A DNA stretch of 64,000 bases from the NCBI GenBank assembly GCA_000733355.1, contig JNVV01000021.1:185696-249695 (forward strand), read 5' to 3'. Origin of the DNA: Falciphora oryzae (taxonomy: Eukaryota; Ascomycota; Sordariomycetes; Magnaporthales; Magnaporthaceae). The notes beneath the pieces were generated by a model. The model had not been told where the DNA came from. It ran no database searches and worked only from the letters and a program-made list of their open reading frames with translations. How positions within the stretch are numbered: position 1 is the stretch's first letter; every line of letters starts with the position of its first letter. Of this stretch, positions 55,443 through 64,000 are shown piece after piece. Made by a program: the position numbers and the translations under genes.

Positions 55443-56063
55443 GCCCCTCGGCCCCGGCCCACTTGCTAACAAGGAGCCACTGCAGGGCTCGGCACCATTG
55501 TCGGGTCCGCTATCGCGGGCAAGCTGATGACGCGTGACTACCTCGCCGCCGAGGCCGCCTATATAAAATCGCACAACCTCCCTGCCGGGTCTCGCCTTCC
55601 GGCCAAGAACGTCCCCGCCGACTTTCCCCTCGAACGCGCACGCTTGCGTAACCTGCCGTGGATCGCGGGCCTCTTCGCGACCGCGACGGCCGCGTACGGC
55701 TTTTCGCTGCAGTTCCCGGGTGTCACGGCGCTGCGCGGCTGGATCGCGGTGCCCCTGGCGCTGCAGTTCACCATCGCGGCGACGAGCAACGCCGTCTTCG
55801 CGCTCAACCAGACGCTCGTAACGGACCTCTGTCCCGGGCGGGGCGCGAGCAGCACGGCGATCAACAACCTGGTCCGGTGCGGGCTCGGGGCCGTGGGCGT
55901 GGCGTTTGTTGACACGATGATCGCGGCCGCGGGACCGGGGCCGGCGTTCCTAGGGCTGGCGCTGGTGGTGGTCGCGTGCGTGCCGCTCGTGGTCGTGAAC
56001 TGGTTCTGGGGGATGGAGTGGAGGGTGAGGAAGATGGAGAGGAGAAAAGGATCAACTGCATGA
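53841..56063 (+). CDS. MFS transporter, DHA1-type drug:H+ antiporter (Qdr/Aqr-like)
   Basis: Five exons: 53841-54362, 54427-54667, 54744-54812, 54874-55320, 55486-56063. All junctions keep the frame, giving 618 residues. An N-terminal cytosolic tail of about 145 residues (Ser/Gly/Glu-rich, repeated NPFDDE/DPFDDS motifs) precedes 12 predicted membrane spans. The MFS loop 2-3 motif is GSLSDALGRRPIY, and the antiporter-type motif C appears as AIGPVLGGLL. The central loop (about residues 355-395) contains RKKITFSTLVEPLKLL. The fold and motifs fit the DHA1 polyamine/quinidine/weak-acid exporters, which expel toxic compounds at the plasma membrane; the actual substrate is unknown. Intron 4 carries a (TA)19(TC)20 microsatellite directly upstream of its CTAAC branch site. 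The coding sequence is intact. Confidence 0.9.
55363..55440. repeat. Compound microsatellite (TA)19(TC)20 in an MFS intron
   Basis: A perfect TA run at 55363-55400 is followed without break by a perfect TC run at 55401-55440, inside intron 4 of the MFS gene. The TC part would serve as a polypyrimidine stretch ahead of the branch site TTGCTAACA (about 55464) and acceptor CTGCAG (55480-55485). Confidence 0.97.
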
Positions 56064-56420
56064 GGTGGACCCGAACACGGAGACGTTGTTGTAAGAGGCA
56101 TTTTGATAATGCATAAACGTATCAAGAGGGGAAACATAAAAAGGAGATAAAGAAATAAAGGACACCATAGATATGACAGCGCGCCAAAATCAGTACCTAC
56201 GTCCCCCTGTTGAACCTTTGTGGACCTTTTTCCAGACACATGAGAACACCGGAGAACGGAGTAGTTAAAACACCCTTTTCGCAAAATATGGAGCTTTGGG
56301 GGAAAAAACGAGAGTTACATTAGGATTTCCATATCCTTATCCCCTAATTTTAGCAGAGACACGGGATATAGATCGTCTGGTAGGCCTCCCAGCGATGCTT
56401 GACGCCGTCATCCCTACGCC
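56064..56420. other. 3' flank of the MFS gene
   Basis: AT-rich; no gene seen. Confidence 0.4.
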
Positions 56421-56573
56421 TCACTTCCACTCGTCGCGCTGGTAGAAGGGGTGGTCAAACGGCAGCGGCTGCTTCCCGTTCGCGCGGCCCACGAGGTTCT
56501 GGTACGTCCTGTACTGCCTGTCATCCAGGGTCGTCAAGCCCGTAGACCGGTCCGACGAGCGCGGTGGCGACTG
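56421..56573 (-). pseudogene. Orphan 3'-terminal exon of an unknown gene
   Basis: On the minus strand, an acceptor-like CTGACTAAAG is followed by an open stretch of about 50 codons ending at TGA 56421-56423. It includes DDRQYRTYQNLVGRANG and PLPFDHPFYQRDEWK, which look like a conserved C-terminus. No upstream exon in a matching frame is found in the 1 kb before it (56574-57522), so the 5' part appears lost or replaced. I cannot name the parent gene. Confidence 0.35.
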
Positions 56574-57522
56574 CTTTAGTCAGCTTGCGTTGTTCCCCCG
56601 GTAAGGGAAGCGGAAATCGTGGGCGGCGGAAGCACCGTAGCAATAGGCGGATGCCGGGAGAGCCGGCAGCGCAGCCGGGCGGGAGGCGGACGGCGCGGAA
56701 ACCAGAAAAATTGCCTATGAAAGTAGGGAAGGCCCGACCCCTGTAATGGCCTCCAATAAATGTTTCGGGCGATCAGGGGAGCTTTTTTCGCCAAGCTTTG
56801 ATGCAAATGCTTAGCATGCGATCCATTTCCTGGGGATGCCCATAACCGCCAAAAGGGCACGGGCTGCACCCCCGAGACTACTTTCCGTTTCAAAGCCAAG
56901 ACTGGTTTGACGATTGGCAGCTGTTCCCAAGTCGGCTTGTCCCGTTCTGCCAGGGTACCAGCACATGATTGCAGTGCATTGAACATGGGCCGGACGGGTC
57001 CTTATTGCACCCCTGCGGGCCCCCTACACACTTGCCCTTCAAACGTCATCTTGGAACAGATATGAACCATAGCCTGGCATCTACAATCGACACGCTAAAG
57101 AACGGCCGTGCCAGGAACGTTAATATTTCCCGAACGGCTGGTTCCCTGTGCATCCCTCTCCCGCGCTCTCCATTTCACTCAGCACCCCTGCATAGAGATG
57201 GCGCTTGGAGAGACGATGCGAAACTATCGACCTGTATTCGGAGGACGCCACAACCTCCACGTTGCGCCCTGGAGAAGATGGAGTTTCGCACGGTGCTCTC
57301 GGTTTCAGCGCGAACGACGTGGGATCCACGAACGAACATTTACACATCCGAACGTCTATCTCGACGACCATTTGAGGATATCTTCACCTCCCTATGCTCT
57401 CCGGTGTCGGGCCACAATTCTATCATTAAAATCATCCCTTTCATTCCTCAAAGGCCCTTCTCCCTCCAAATAGCACGGCACGTCTTTGTCCCCGTCACAA
57501 AAGGAAAACAGCCTCTACCGCA
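56574..57522. other. Intergenic, no gene supported
   Basis: Several frames of 80-190 codons overlap on both strands with no domain content, secretion signal or splice structure. Confidence 0.4.
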
Positions 57523-58096
57523 ATGCAAACCATCGTAGACGCAACCCTCTTCCTGGCGCATCGGAGGCTCCGCCTGCGGAACGACCATGAAAAACGCAAG
57601 GCTGAGGATGAGTCGGACGAGGCTATCGAGGCACAATGCATTTGCACCAACAAAAGCTTTGACGTGCGCAACGTCGCGGCCCTGTGCGCCGCCTGCATTT
57701 CGCAGAACGGCAGGCCAACAGATGGCAGGCGCCAAATTTTCCCCTTTTCCCTCATGTCATGGTGACCATGGCGGAAAACGGGTGTTGACGGAAAATATTA
57801 TAGACATGGATAAGATAATGTCGCAGTGCAGTTTTCCGTCCACCACATTCGCACCCGAGGCCACGGCCGCGGTGGCCGGCGTCAATGTTGTTGCGACCAA
57901 GCCCCCCTTCACCCCTTCGGCGGCCATCAAGCCGACTGGCCTCGACAGCAACAGTGGCAGCACCGGAGGCAGCGGTGGCGCTCCGAAGCCCAGCGCTACG
58001 AAGACCTCGGTGGGTATGATCTCTTTCGACCTGGGAGTGGCACGGTTTGGCGTGGCGGTGGCTGCAATTATGGCTGTAGCCATCTTGGCCGTTTAA
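57523..58096 (+). CDS. Small secreted cysteine-containing protein with GPI-type C-terminus, 5' end uncertain
   Basis: Two exon-like stretches. The first (about 57605-57725) reads DESDEAIEAQCICTNKSF then NVAALCAACISQNG. The second (from about 57806, after acceptor ATTATAG) reads MDKIMSQCSFPSTTF, then a Ser/Gly/Pro-rich stalk, then the hydrophobic end FGVAVAAIMAVAILAV followed by TAA at 58094. The cysteine spacing (C-x-C, C-x2-C, C) plus stalk and tail matches the general layout of small fungal GPI-anchored surface proteins. The N-terminal signal sequence is not convincingly located: the ATG at 57523 leads into a charged stretch, so a first exon is probably missing or unrecognised. Intron boundaries near 57755-57805 are tentative. 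Confidence 0.45.
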
Positions 58097-58859
58097 GGTC
58101 CCGGCAGCAGGATCGGCCCTAGTTCTAAAACGCTCGAAATAAACCAAGTGCGAACGCTGAAGACGGCGTGCGAGCGGCGTGTCAATATGTGGACTTGCCC
58201 CGTCCCGAACTTCATACAGCCGGGCATCCAGCGGTGAGGCATGGATCGCCTGGTCGGTGTGGCAGCAGTGCGCAGGCGTTTCCGGCATTGTGGCTAGCAC
58301 AAGCTCGACCTCACATCCGTCGTCCTCATCGTGGCCATTCTGATCTGGCGGTGCCCGGAGCTGCCGGGGATTCCCGTGCAGCGGGAGCGTCAAGCGGGGA
58401 TCTGGCGGCTTTCGAGGCGCCTGCAGGGCGTGCCTAGTTGTCGCCGTTAGTGGCGTGATACGGGAAAATTCGACCAAGGATTTGGGAATACATACCTCGC
58501 CGTTTACGCACTGATAAGGGTAATCCTCGTGACAGCCCCTACTGTGCCGACTGCTTCAGCCGCAGGCACGGCAACACCAGGGGCAGCGGCGACAAAGACG
58601 TAAGTATGTGCTCCGCTTAAAGGTGACGCGGTGGACCAACATTTCATATATTTTAAAAAATTCCTCAGGAATTTCCGGCATCAGCAGGCTCCCGCACCTG
58701 AGGTGTTCTCCGACAGCCCCACGAGGGTATTCTGGGGTGTGATAACCGCAGCTTTGGCCCAAAGCTGCAGAGACACGAGAACTACTGCCACTCGAACTTC
58801 CCGCCCATCCCGCCAGACTCGTCACTGCCCGACACGTATCTCTTCTTGCCCGGAGGGTA
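58097..58859. other. Intergenic / possible decayed upstream part of the helicase
   Basis: No gene can be supported. Stops occur in all frames ahead of the helicase-like block. Confidence 0.35.
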
Positions 58860-59585
58860 GCGTGCATCTGTACTTCGAATGGCAATCCCCTGCACCGTCG
58901 CGACTCCTCCTGCCGGTGTATAGACTCCCCGCGGTCTGGGTACCGGGGGGCTGCTTGTATTGCTTCCCGTCCATAATAGGGGACCCTAGCTTGCGCGCCG
59001 GGGCGGGGATGGAACTGGTCTCCCTGGTGCTCGCCACGCCGGAGGCGACGTCGTCGCTGACGTGGAAGGGCTGGGTCGCGGCCGCCAAGGCGAGCAACGC
59101 GCTGGACCGCGTCGTGGTGGACGAGGCACACCACGCGCCCCGGAACGACAACTTCAGAAAGCGCATCCGCGGGGTGGCACTGGAGCTGCGGTCGATGGCG
59201 CCCAAGCTCGTGCCGCCGACGGGGTCCCTGGCGAGGACGGACGCGAGGGTGCTGCTCGGCAGCTACCGCGTCCGCTGGGACGAGGCCAGCCAGCTGTGGG
59301 TGCCGTCGAACCGCCCAAACCTGCGCCACTAGTACGTCGACGCCAGCGGCTGTACGGACGTGTTCCAGGCGCTGGAGCCCCCGTCGCGCGAGCTCAAGGT
59401 CCGGGAGGGGCATCATCCACTGCCAAAAGGCCGTGGACTGCATGACCTTTTCCCGGCCACCGGGCGTGGGCTGCGTCTACGCCGGGGCCGTCGATAAGCA
59501 CGACGCCATCGCCGGGTGGAAGGAGCGCGGGGGGTTCCTGGTGGCGACCAGCGCGTTCGGGGACGGGGTCGATAAGGCCGGTTAA
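58860..59585 (+). pseudogene. RecQ-like DEAH helicase relic
   Basis: A frame from about 58980 holds LVLATPEA (motif Ib-like) and then VVVDEAHHA (motif II, 59111-59137), followed by PKLVPPTGSLAR where a motif III TAT would be expected. TAG at 59330-59332 interrupts the frame after PNLRH. After a frame change near 59405 the sequence reads IIHCQKAVDCMTF (motif IV-like), GCVYAGAVDKHDAIAGW, and FLVATSAFGDGVDKAG (motif V-like), then TAA at 59583. This order and wording fit the RecQ-type helicases dispersed, often near telomeres, in mould genomes. The Walker A part and the C-terminus are missing and the motif III serine/threonine is altered, so this is a non-functional fragment. Confidence 0.68.
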
Positions 59586-61535
59586 AATCCGCATAGTAAG
59601 GCATTGGGGGCCGGATCCGGATGGGATTGCGCAGCCGATCGACGATGGCGCGGCCTATCGTTCGAAAAGGCGCCCCCGGGGTATTGGGGACCGTATATCC
59701 CTAAGTTTCGGAGCCGATATGTAAAGGGGACGGGCCAGAGTAACCGTTCCACTACATAAACCAAAAGATCCAACAGTTCAAGCACTCTGTGCTTGAACCC
59801 TCTGGCACCACTGTATACCAAGCCCCGGAGCCCCTGCAGGCGACGCTGCAGGCAATCCCGTTACAGGCAATCCCGTTACAGGCTTCTCAGCCTCATCTTC
59901 CCAACCGCAGTGTCGAAAACGTTGGACGACCCGATCGCGGTGCGCGCGACTGTGTTCCTGGCACCCCTTAAGTCCAAGGTCGAGGTCGTCGTCAACCTGC
60001 GCCGCCGAGGAGGTGCTGACGGCGAGGATGGCGACTTCGACGTGGCCAGGCGGGGATTTTTTTTTTCCTTTTGGCCCCAGAAAGCTGCCTGTTCTAGGAG
60101 TCAGTAGAAATATATTTGTAGAGATGTGTGAACACAGGATTATCTCGTCCTTTATCACATGAGGTGGCTGCCTTTTGTCCTGTTTCTCCTTGGAATGATC
60201 GTCGTCCTTTATTAATTCTTCACGATAATATTAATGTTTGGAATGTATTGTATTTATCTTACACTTGCATCCAAAATTATATCACAGCAAAGAAGCAGTA
60301 GCTACAGCTTTCAATCACCATCATCCGCGTCTTATATACGGACTGATAGAGGCCCGGCATCCGTCGTCGTGGTCATCATGGCCATGCAGTCGAGGATCAT
60401 GATCTAGCAGGAGGGGTGGTCCACTTCGGTTCGCCCTGGTGCCGCCCACCTACATCAACACTTGACCGCAGAATCCTATAATGGGCGTGCGGCTCTTCAA
60501 GGCCCCTGTCCGAGGAAAAATGGGCTTTGTATCCGAAAGAGCGTTTATTCCTCCTGCCGCATCAGTCACCGAAACCTCCTACTTTCCATCCTCCTCAACA
60601 GTTGGCAGCGTCCTGGCCGCTTCTCCGCGTACCACGCATACCTTGGGCCATATACTTGATCAGAAGATGTAGTCGTATGATATCTAGGTGGTGGGTGAGG
60701 ACGATGGAGACGAGGACACCGGAGAGGTCACATTTATGTATCTGCTTGTTTGAACAAGCCATGTTCCGATGAGCCACACCAGAAATGATCGCGTCAACAT
60801 GGTTAATGACAGGCAACAGTAGCCTGTCATACTTCTAATATTTTGGCACATTTTGTGGTGTTCTGGGAACACGCCTGGGAGCCAGGCGGGACAAAGGGAT
60901 GCTGGCTCTCTAAGAACGGTGCAGCCCTATGCCAGCGCCAGGATCAGGACCGCCAAAAATATGCATGGATATGACGGACGCCAGAGTTTCCGTTCGCCAG
61001 GCACACAGGTAGAAGCCCAGATGGCTGTCAGGGACCGAAAAGGGTGTCGTTCGTGCAGCCTTGTGCTCAGGATTGGGCAAGGTGTTGCATCTGGGGAGGG
61101 ATAAAAAGCAGAGCAGGGAGCAGCTCACAGAAGAGCTTCTAGATATATAAAAACAGTATCATACATGATCTCAGCAGTGCTATCATAAAGCCCCTCTTTA
61201 AGGCCCAGTTTGTGTTTGCAAATTTCACGGGTGGCCGGCGACGACATGCCTCGTGGTGTATCGAAATAGCCACACCAGATGTTGCAGCTGGATATATCTC
61301 GCCCTGTTGGGATTTTGGGAGAAAATGATAAAGTGGTACTGCTGGCCCGGCCACAGGCAAAGATACGCATGGGCCCGTCCCATCCGAATATCAGACGAGT
61401 TTGCCTGCATGGCGATTCTTTGCGCGGGCGCCGTGGCCACCCAGGAAATCTTTGCTGCTGCTACTGCCCGCCCGCACCTTCCTATTTTCCAGGAAGCAGT
61501 TATGCACGGACAGCAGCCAGACCTCCAACAGCTCA
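59586..61535. other. Gene-poor stretch with short repeats
   Basis: Holds a duplicated 18-base unit, CAGGCAATCCCGTTA (about 59848-59880), and otherwise only short frames. AT-rich segments lie at about 60180-60300. No gene supported; probably relic repeat DNA. Confidence 0.4.
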
Positions 61536-61790
61536 CAGCAGCAAACCGAGTGGTTGAACGGGTGCAAACCGCGGCGTGAAAAAAAAAATGCCACAACCTT
61601 CTTCCACGGGTGAGGGCCAGGAAACCCCAAGCTCGCTGGTTCGAATCCGTCTGTTGACGGCGATTCAGAGCCATAGTAGAAAACCCTAACTTTAGATAGA
61701 ACTGGGTTTTCGTAACGAGGCTTGCCCCAAGAAGGGCAGCCGAGTGAGCTTTTGCCTTTTTTTTTTTTTTTTTTTTTTTTCTCTCTTCTT
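61536..61790 (+). mobile_element. SINE-like tRNA-derived repeat, copy B
   Basis: The head resembles a Ser/Leu-type tRNA gene: an A-box-like ACCGAGTGGTTGAACGG at about 61546 and, about 90 bases on, B-box GGTTCGAATCC at about 61639. No acceptor stem pairs, so it is not a sound tRNA. The tail shares with copy A (42020-42235) an inverted AAAACCCT ... GGGTTTT hairpin, then CGTAACGAG, then GAGTGAGCTTTTGC running into a T-tract of more than 20 bases (61759-61780). Confidence 0.62.
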
Positions 61791-63508
61791 CCTGCGACGT
61801 TGCCAAAGCGGATGTATGGCAGCGTGGCAGACGTTTTCTGTTGTCGCATTTTGTTGTTGGCGCGCGCAGTATCCGGGTCCCTTGTGATCCCATCAACTGC
61901 ATGCCCTATTCCCCCGCCATCTCTTTTTCGTTCTTTTGCCTCACTTTCCTTTTCGACTCTCCATCGGGTATATAAATAAGGCATTTGGCCTAAAAAAGCG
62001 TAGACCGACGAGTCTAGACACCGGGTGGTCGCTATCGGTGTCATGGACATATGCTGATCTCTGCACTGCCACCGTCTTGACCATGCCGATCTAAGCGCTA
62101 AAGAGCAGCCTCGGAAATCTCCGGGCCAGCGACCAAGGGAACGGCTGCATCCTCGTTCCTAGGCATGCACGCACGCACGCATGCACTGCGGCCCACCGCC
62201 GCCGTGGCAGCGAGGCCTCCAGCACGTTTCCGACCGTGGATGTCTCCGGCAAAGCCAAGAGCACCCTTCCAACGGCGGCCTCCAAGCGGGAGGCCACATG
62301 GTTTCCCGGATGGTGATCTCCCATGGTCTAGCAGATTCGGACCGAGATACCGGCACCTTTTCCATGGTGGCCCGGTTATTTTCCTACAACTACTAGCGTA
62401 CATCAAACACCTTTCTTGGCCCTCAGTTCGTTCAGATTCTCCCACTGGTCCAACTGCGGTCGAAGTTCTTGGCGCGTGGTTGGCCGTTTGATGCGTCCAA
62501 GACGCCAGGATCGCGAACCGTGAACGTGAGCCAGTTGGCCAGTGCGGCGCACCATCTTCTCCGCTGCACGCGCTCGTCAAACAGCTTCAAATTAGCTGAG
62601 GCGCCACATCCAAGGGGGGCATGTTCCTCGACGCCATGGATCCTTTCCGAGTCCCTGGATTTCCGAGCAAGTTAGGGAAATTGAGATTTGACAGGCTTGT
62701 CATTGGAGCAGAGCAATGTGTGCCAAGCAGCCTTGAAGCCGCTATTGTATTCATCAAACTATCTTCCCTGCTAAATGCCTGGATGCTAGCTTTTGTGTAC
62801 GCACACACCTCCAATCTATACAGCGTTCCCCGCTGTGATTTTTGACCTGATACCCCAAACCCAATGATCCTTATGAATATCCAAATCCATGTATAGACGA
62901 CCAACAACATCGCCATCTGTGCCGATATGGCTAGGTAGGCAAGAGGAGCGAGGAATGAGAGGTAACGAGTGTGGAGGTGGTAGAAAAGAAAAAGGATGGA
63001 AAACAAGAAAATTCGTTTCTTCATAAATGATGTGCTTCCCTACCAAGGGATTCCCAGTGATAAACTCCTCGCTAGACAAAAAAGAACGTTCCGCCTGCTG
63101 TATGCGATGTGTTTGTCGTCGAACAAAGCGAGGGGCCACGCTTGCCGTGACAGGCAAGGTAAAAAAAAAAAGCCAAAATGGTGCCCTCTGCAAGAAGACC
63201 CAAGGGTACCGACGCTTGCCTCCAACTCCATAGCCAATGCATGAATACAAAGAAAAGAAAGCAAAAAAAAAAAGTTGGTTAAATTAAGTAGAGGTGTGTG
63301 TTTCGGTCGTGTGCGCCGTGTCGTCCGCGTCTCTCGATCGTGTGCGTTCGCGTCGAAGTCGTTCGGGCTTTTTCGATGACCGAGTCCACTGGAGAGTCTC
63401 GTGCTTCGCGGCAGAGGTCCAGTGAGGCGCGTCGGGGCGAAACAACTGGGCAAATCGAGATGACTGTGCGTCGTGACCAGCAATCACAGCAGTGATGGAC
63501 TGCGTCCC
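61791..63508. other. Intergenic, no gene supported
   Basis: Includes a short GCAC/CGCA repeat (about 62164-62180) and AAAAAG-type tracts (about 63160 and 63260). The longest minus frame (62587-63024) is hydrophobic at one end but has no supporting structure. Confidence 0.4.
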
Positions 63509-63972
63509 CTAGTCGCGGTTCCACCTCAGCCTCCTAAGAATTCCTCGGCTGCGGCTCGTCGACGTGCTCGAGGGTGATCCTGGAGGGATCATGGATCCAT
63601 CCTTGGGGTCGTGTGCGGAGCTCGAGCTTCTACGACCGTCAAAGCTGTCCTTGGATTGTCGACCGGGCTGCATCCCATACGATGTTGACCTCGAGGGCAT
63701 GAATGGGGTCGAGGTGAGTGTGGGAGACTCGGCATCGCTGTCGAGGATGGCGCTGTCGCTATACATGACCGAGGCGGTGTTTTGTTGTCGTACAATCGAT
63801 TGTTGTTGCTGTGGTGTGAGCCTGCCGTGGGAGATGGTTCGCTTGCTGTATTTGCTGCCGAGGAACGACTTCCGCTCCCTGTTCAGGGCCCGTGATACCG
63901 GAATGTCGTCGGCTGTGATACAGGCATCGGGGCCTACTCTGGCGTCTGGGTGCCGAAGCGATGTGTTCCCAT
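63509..63972 (-). CDS. Last exon of an unidentified gene, cut by the right edge
   Basis: An acceptor TGTCTAG with an upstream TACTAAC branch site (at about 63985-63991) precedes a 154-codon open stretch ending at TAG 63509. The protein is polar and disordered-looking: KSFLGSKYSKRTISHGRL, a poly-Gln QQQQS, Ser-rich DSDAESPTLTSTPF, and a basic end SRGILRRLRWNRD. This fits the C-terminal tail of a signalling or cytoskeletal protein, but nothing identifies it. The remainder lies beyond 64000. Confidence 0.55.
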
Positions 63973-64000
63973 CTAGACATTTCATGTGTTAGTATCATAC

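Noticed and set aside
61546..61660. tRNA-Ser or tRNA-Leu gene
   Set aside because: The A-box and B-box spacing fits, but the acceptor stem does not pair and the central part has an A-run of ten; treated as a SINE head.
62587..63024. 145-codon minus-strand frame with a hydrophobic N-terminus
   Set aside because: Hydrophobicity comes from a T/A-rich tract; no domain, splice signals or conserved-looking segment follow.
1..64000. CRISPR arrays, bacterial operons or ribosome binding sites
   Set aside because: No regularly spaced repeats were seen, and the spliced, monocistronic genes are fungal.

Overview
The window reads as nuclear DNA of a filamentous ascomycete (Pezizomycotina, most likely a Sordariomycete). 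Genes are spliced by short introns (about 50-120 bases) with GTRAGT-like donors, CTAAC-type branch sites and YAG acceptors. The families are typical of moulds: HET, NACHT/NB-ARC-ankyrin, WSC, CBM18, GH55, F-box and DHA1-type MFS. A Magnaporthales relative is my guess from the tRNA-derived SINE-like repeats and the mix of families, not something proven here. There is one assembly gap of Ns at 45783-45979.

Left part (1-30 kb), mostly accessory: a decayed GH55 glucanase running off the left edge (-), a small secreted cysteine protein (-), an F-box-like gene (-), a decayed chitin-binding/WSC gene (+), an N-terminally truncated NACHT-ankyrin gene (-), a secreted GPI-type protein (+), a HET-domain gene (-), a coiled-coil/proline-rich protein (+), a fungal membrane protein (-), a decayed coiled-coil fragment (-), a decayed F-box gene (+) and a broken small cysteine-rich secreted protein (+).

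Centre (30-44 kb), mostly housekeeping and intact: an ankyrin protein (+), a Ups1/PRELI mitochondrial lipid-transfer protein (-), the pre-mRNA 3'-end factor Mpe1 (+), the Get3 tail-anchor ATPase (-) and 5-hydroxyisourate hydrolase (+). A SINE-like repeat follows, then a secreted lysine-rich repeat protein that looks Kex2-processed (-).

Right part (45-64 kb): a lipase/NB-ARC/ankyrin NLR with nearly identical ankyrin repeats, bracketed by two direct copies of a retroelement-like 3' end. Then a cation/Ca2+ exchanger (+), a Ser/Thr-rich single-span membrane protein (-), an MFS drug/H+ antiporter (+), an orphan 3' exon (-), a small GPI-type protein (+), a RecQ-like helicase relic (+), a second SINE-like copy (+) and the last exon of a gene cut by the right edge (-).

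The main pattern is a sharp contrast. The conserved genes read through cleanly, whereas many accessory genes carry in-frame stops and one-base shifts. Most of the stops are TAG codons that one RIP-type change (CpA to TpA on either strand) could have made. Non-self-recognition genes (two NLRs, one HET) sit in this decaying, repeat-bearing fraction.
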